Of a stretch of DNA of 64,000 bases, positions 61,293 to 64,000 are shown one piece after another. The stretch is taken from NCBI GenBank assembly GCA_038087015.1, contig JASBNA010000012.1, positions 1 to 64,000 of the forward strand, written 5' to 3'. The position numbers and the translations under genes are program-made. The notes under the pieces are model-generated. The model was not told where the DNA came from, searched no databases, and worked only from the letters and a program-made list of their open reading frames with translations. This DNA is from Cerrena zonata. Taxonomy: Eukaryota > Basidiomycota > Agaricomycetes > Polyporales > Cerrenaceae. Within the stretch, counting starts at the first letter, position 1. Each line of letters begins with the position of its first letter.

Positions 61293-61981
61293 ATGTTCAA
61301 CGGCGAGCAGTTATTCGATGGTAATGTCAATGTCGACCTTTGCGCGACTGTTCTGCACTTCCATTGGCGCATTTGTATGGCTGTTAATGCTTTCCCCCGA
61401 GAACTTCCCGATGAGAATTCCAAAGCACGGTGGCGTATAGGATTGTATTTGGAGGTGGTAAGTTTGTTTCATCGCTGTGCATGTTTATTACTCGACTCGC
61501 TATTCTTTCAGACCGCGATGAAGGATGCGGTTGGTACCCTCATGCTCAATGGCTGCCAAGGTGGTAGCTTTTTTGCTCGAACCTTTGATTGGTTTGACTG
61601 TACTCGCGATGATACTTTCATTATCACCTGGTCCCGCTTTCCTGATCATATGGATTCCCTTGTTCCACTACCAACATTCCGCCCTCGCGTCAACAGGAAA
61701 CTACTCACTCTGAATGAGTGGTGGTTATGGGATGACCGGAGACAAACTTTGGGAGTACAACGTCCCGAGTGGTGGGATGTCACGGAGGACACAGTTCAGG
61801 TTCGTACATACCTTTTCACTTTCCTCTGGTCTAACATGCTATATACGTTATGTAGGAATGGTTTCCTGAACAACGTGTACCATGTCATACTATGGAGAAA
61901 ATCAAGGAGTCCCTTGATGCTGCAGGCATTATGCTTGAGCGGTTCAGGCGCATTGGGATGGACACATACGGTTCGCCGTAA
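61293..61981 (+). CDS. Aromatic-rich cargo protein, paralog 2
   Basis: Tandem paralog of the preceding gene, 192 residues from exons 61293-61457, 61512-61799 and 61856-61981. Shared landmarks: MFNGEQLFDGNVN, DAVGTLMLNGCQGGSFF, FDWFDCTRDD, NEWWLWDDR, RPEWWDVTED; the C-terminus is basic rather than acidic (MLERFRRIGMD). Sequence identity is moderate, so the duplication is not recent and both reading frames have stayed open, which argues for retained function. Function unknown. Confidence 0.7.
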
Positions 61982-62099
61982 CGTTATTACTTATCAAGTC
62001 GGAATTTTTTTGGTTTTCAACATATATATTCTTGCTTTCGAGATGCATTGTAAATAGTTGTCCCAGTCGCGAATCACAGACATGATCAAGAATTGGTAC

Positions 62100-63267
62100 G
62101 GTTTGAGTTGCGACTTCTCAAAGTAGTTTCCCAACATGAGTGAGTGTATAGCATACGGCAACGAGTTTTGAAATGTTGTTAATCACAATTTTGAGTGATT
62201 TGACATTTGTTCTCCTCGACCTCCCAGAAGGCAAAAGTTCTGTTTTGTGCTCTAATATGGGTTTCCAGCATATACGAGTTGTTTTAATGAACTTTGTGAA
62301 ACATTGAAAAAATGATATTCCGACCCTACATACAGATACCCACAATACGGTACAGTATTTATACAAAAAAGAAGAAAAAAGAAAAAACCCAAGTTCACCC
62401 CCTACACTCACTATCATCAAAGGAGTCTCCTGCGAATCACGGTCAAAGGTGTCCCTAACCTCACAGGACTCCCTTGCAAATCAGACACTAGGTGTTACTT
62501 ACCACGACCAAAGGAGTTCCTTGCGATCTGGTAAGTCCCCCACGAATAATGATCAACGATGATCACGAAGAGAAAACCACTCACCATGGTCAAGAGACTC
62601 ACCTGAGGTCAGGGAATTCCCCTGCGAACGATAGTCAATCACGATCAAGAGAGTCCCCTGATGTCAAGGGACTCCCTTGAGCACGAGCCCAGAAAACCCA
62701 CCCACCACGACCAAAGGAGTCCCCTGAGGTCAGGGAATTCCCCTGCGAACGATAGTCAATCACGATCAAGAGAGTCCCCTGACCTCAGGGGACTTCCTTG
62801 AGCACGAACCCAGAAAAACCACTCACCACGACCAAAGGAGTCCCCTGAGGTCAGGGAATTCCCCTGCGAACGATAGTCAATCACGATCAAGAGAGTCCCC
62901 TGACCTCAGGGGACTTCCTTGAGCACGAACCCAGAAAAACCACTCACCACGACCAAAGGAGTCCCCTGAGGTCAGGGAACTCCCTTGCGAACGATAGTCA
63001 ATCACGATCAAGAGAGTCCCCTGACCTCAGGGGACTTCCTTGAGCACGACTGACTATTATACCTACCACGACCAAAGGAGTTCCCTGACCCAGAGCATAC
63101 CTGGCCAGGGAAGTCCCCTGGCATACCACGATGCTCAAGTGACTCCCCTGGCCCGTTCAGAATGGGTTTTCGGTGGTGTCCCGGGGAGTCCCCTGAGTAC
63201 ATTCGCAATGGGTTTTCGGTGGTTCACCCGGCCCTTTCCAAACGGGCAATAAGGACTGAAATGTGTG
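62100..63267 (-). repeat. Right terminal inverted repeat
   Basis: Reverse complement of the left TIR, about 1.17 kb. The extra length (about 150 bp) is degenerate additional 121-bp-like material at 62405-62565. The outer about 230 bases match the left end exactly as far as I can read, up to a short differing block next to the CAGTCCTTA core. Confidence 0.9.
62566..63049 (-). repeat. Four 121-bp tandem units (right)
   Basis: Units end at 62686, 62807, 62928 and 63049, each with TTGAGCACGA, the mirror of the left array. The same hairpin core TCAGGGGAC/GTCCCCTGA is present. Unit number is four at both ends. Confidence 0.88.
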
Positions 63268-63275
63268 CTGCACTC
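63268..63275. repeat. Right 8-bp target site duplication
   Basis: CTGCACTC, identical to 45146-45153. The sequence resumes homology with the NLR1 upstream region directly after it (TCTTCGAAACCGG against TCTCCAAAACCGA). Confidence 0.85.
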
Positions 63276-63345
63276 TCTTCGAAACCGGACACCCAGTACT
63301 CACTCTTCAGATATTGAAAGTAAAGATCGATATCCTTCGCTATTG

Positions 63346-64000
63346 ATGTCTCGCGACTCATCTCGTAACCCATCTCGCGATTCATCTCGCAACCCATCTC
63401 GCAACTCATCCCGTGTTCGGAGGGAAAATATTGAAGATGTGCTGGATGGAGCTCGTAAGGTCATCGACTTAGGCAAGGATGTTCTGGCCCTAGCATCTAT
63501 CCCAGGACTGGCTGCAGCAGCAGGTGTTCTAAGCGAACTGATAGGAATGATCCTCGTACGTTTCCCTCGTTATTCTTTGGGCCTATCTTAATCGGACATC
63601 ATAGAAAACGAAGGCAAACAAGAAAACACAGAAGGAGCTGTCGGATGAAATCAAGCTACTCTCAGAGGCAATCATTGCCATAAGCAAGAAATCGGTTGCT
63701 GCTATAGACGAATCCCAACCCACCCACCGTGATCAAGCTAGAGAAGCTATTGGAACGTCCACTGAACTTGCGAAGAGGGTTGATGATCTCGTCAAGTAAG
63801 TGACCATGACCGGCTCAGTTAGATTTGGTACTTATTCAAGCTCTGATCAGGACACTCAAGGGCATTACGGAAGAAATCAGCGAGCTGTCCAAACACCACG
63901 CTATTGTTCGATTCCTGAGAAGCAACCGGGATGAAGAAGCATTGAAGGGCTTTACTGATCGCATTAGAAATGCGAGAATGAATTTTACGGTTTGTATACG
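63346..64000 (+). CDS. NACHT-WD40-type receptor NLR2, 5' part only
   Basis: Paralog of NLR1, cut by the window end. Exons 63346-63555, 63605-63795 and 63851-63989 match NLR1 exons 1-3 in position and phase; exons 2 and 3 have the same length (191 and 139 nt). Exon 1 is longer because it has one or two more Ser-Arg tetrapeptide repeats (MSRDSSRNPSRDSSRNPSRN). The rest reads VIDLGKDVLALASIPGLAAA, then TDRIRNARMNF as in NLR1. A GT donor follows at 63990. The NACHT and WD40 parts would lie beyond 64000 and are assumed, not seen. The KDZ element ends 78 bp upstream of the ATG, so its native promoter is about 18 kb away. Confidence 0.8.

Larger units (their letters stand above)
45154..63267. mobile_element. 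18.1-kb KDZ element with TET/JBP cargo
   Basis: A composite DNA transposon of the Kyakuja-Dileera-Zisupton class, identified by its CxC2/KDZ transposase gene. It is bounded by 8-bp duplications and by long inverted repeats (45154-46171 and 62100-63267) whose conserved outer core reads CAGTCCTTA. Inside are at least seven genes on both strands: 46371-47286 (-), 47438-51324 (+), 51665-54716 (-), the dioxygenase at 55031-56343 (+), the transposase at 56396-60288 (+), and two paralogs at 60426-61106 and 61293-61981 (+). Linkage of KDZ transposons with TET/JBP genes in basidiomycetes is established. Here the transposase is frameshifted and the dioxygenase lacks one iron ligand, so this copy is probably not autonomous. 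Confidence 0.9.

Overview
The window looks like nuclear DNA of a mushroom-forming basidiomycete (Agaricomycetes). Genes are broken by short GT-AG introns of about 45-60 nt, and the families fit: NACHT-WD40 STAND receptors, a DUF6533-type membrane protein, cytochrome P450s, an Erg6-type methyltransferase, and a KDZ transposon carrying a CxC2 cysteine cluster and a TET/JBP-type dioxygenase. No tRNA, rRNA or CRISPR array was found.

Layout. (1) 907-5254: a complete NACHT-WD40 receptor gene (NLR1) whose 3' two-thirds lies in a sharply bounded, almost CpG-free block (about 2683-5700). (2) 5777-15655 and 18812-19735: an array of decayed minus-strand ZIP zinc-transporter genes, interrupted at about 15655-18812 by a MULE-like element with a GCM-type zinc domain. 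(3) 20326-29218: an apparently ordinary gene island with two P450s on the minus strand, a DUF6533-type seven-helix protein and an Erg6-like methyltransferase on the plus strand. (4) 29715-44750: a second copy of the ZIP-relic array, collinear in long stretches with the first. (5) 44790-45153: the upstream region of a second NLR, homologous to the region upstream of NLR1. (6) 45154-63267: an 18.1-kb KDZ element with terminal inverted repeats of 1.0-1.2 kb and an 8-bp target duplication, inserted about 70 bp upstream of the NLR2 start codon. (7) 63346-64000: the first three exons of NLR2, which runs off the window.

The most interesting object is the KDZ element. Between its TIRs lie at least seven genes: a short basic/disordered protein, an approximately 1174-residue protein with an internal Zn2Cys6-type cluster and a coiled coil, a large acidic protein of unknown family, a TET/JBP-family 2OG-Fe(II) dioxygenase, the KDZ transposase, and two tandem paralogs of an unrecognised aromatic-rich family. 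In this copy the transposase carries about five frameshifts, and the dioxygenase has Asn where the iron-binding HxD Asp is expected, so the element looks immobile unless helped in trans. The TIRs hold four 121-bp tandem units at each end, and the interior is strongly enriched in the palindrome TCGCGA.

The two NLRs with flanking ZIP arrays on both sides of the P450/Erg6 island suggest a large segmental duplication. After it, the ZIP copies decayed, one array received a MULE, and the second NLR lost contact with its promoter through the KDZ insertion.
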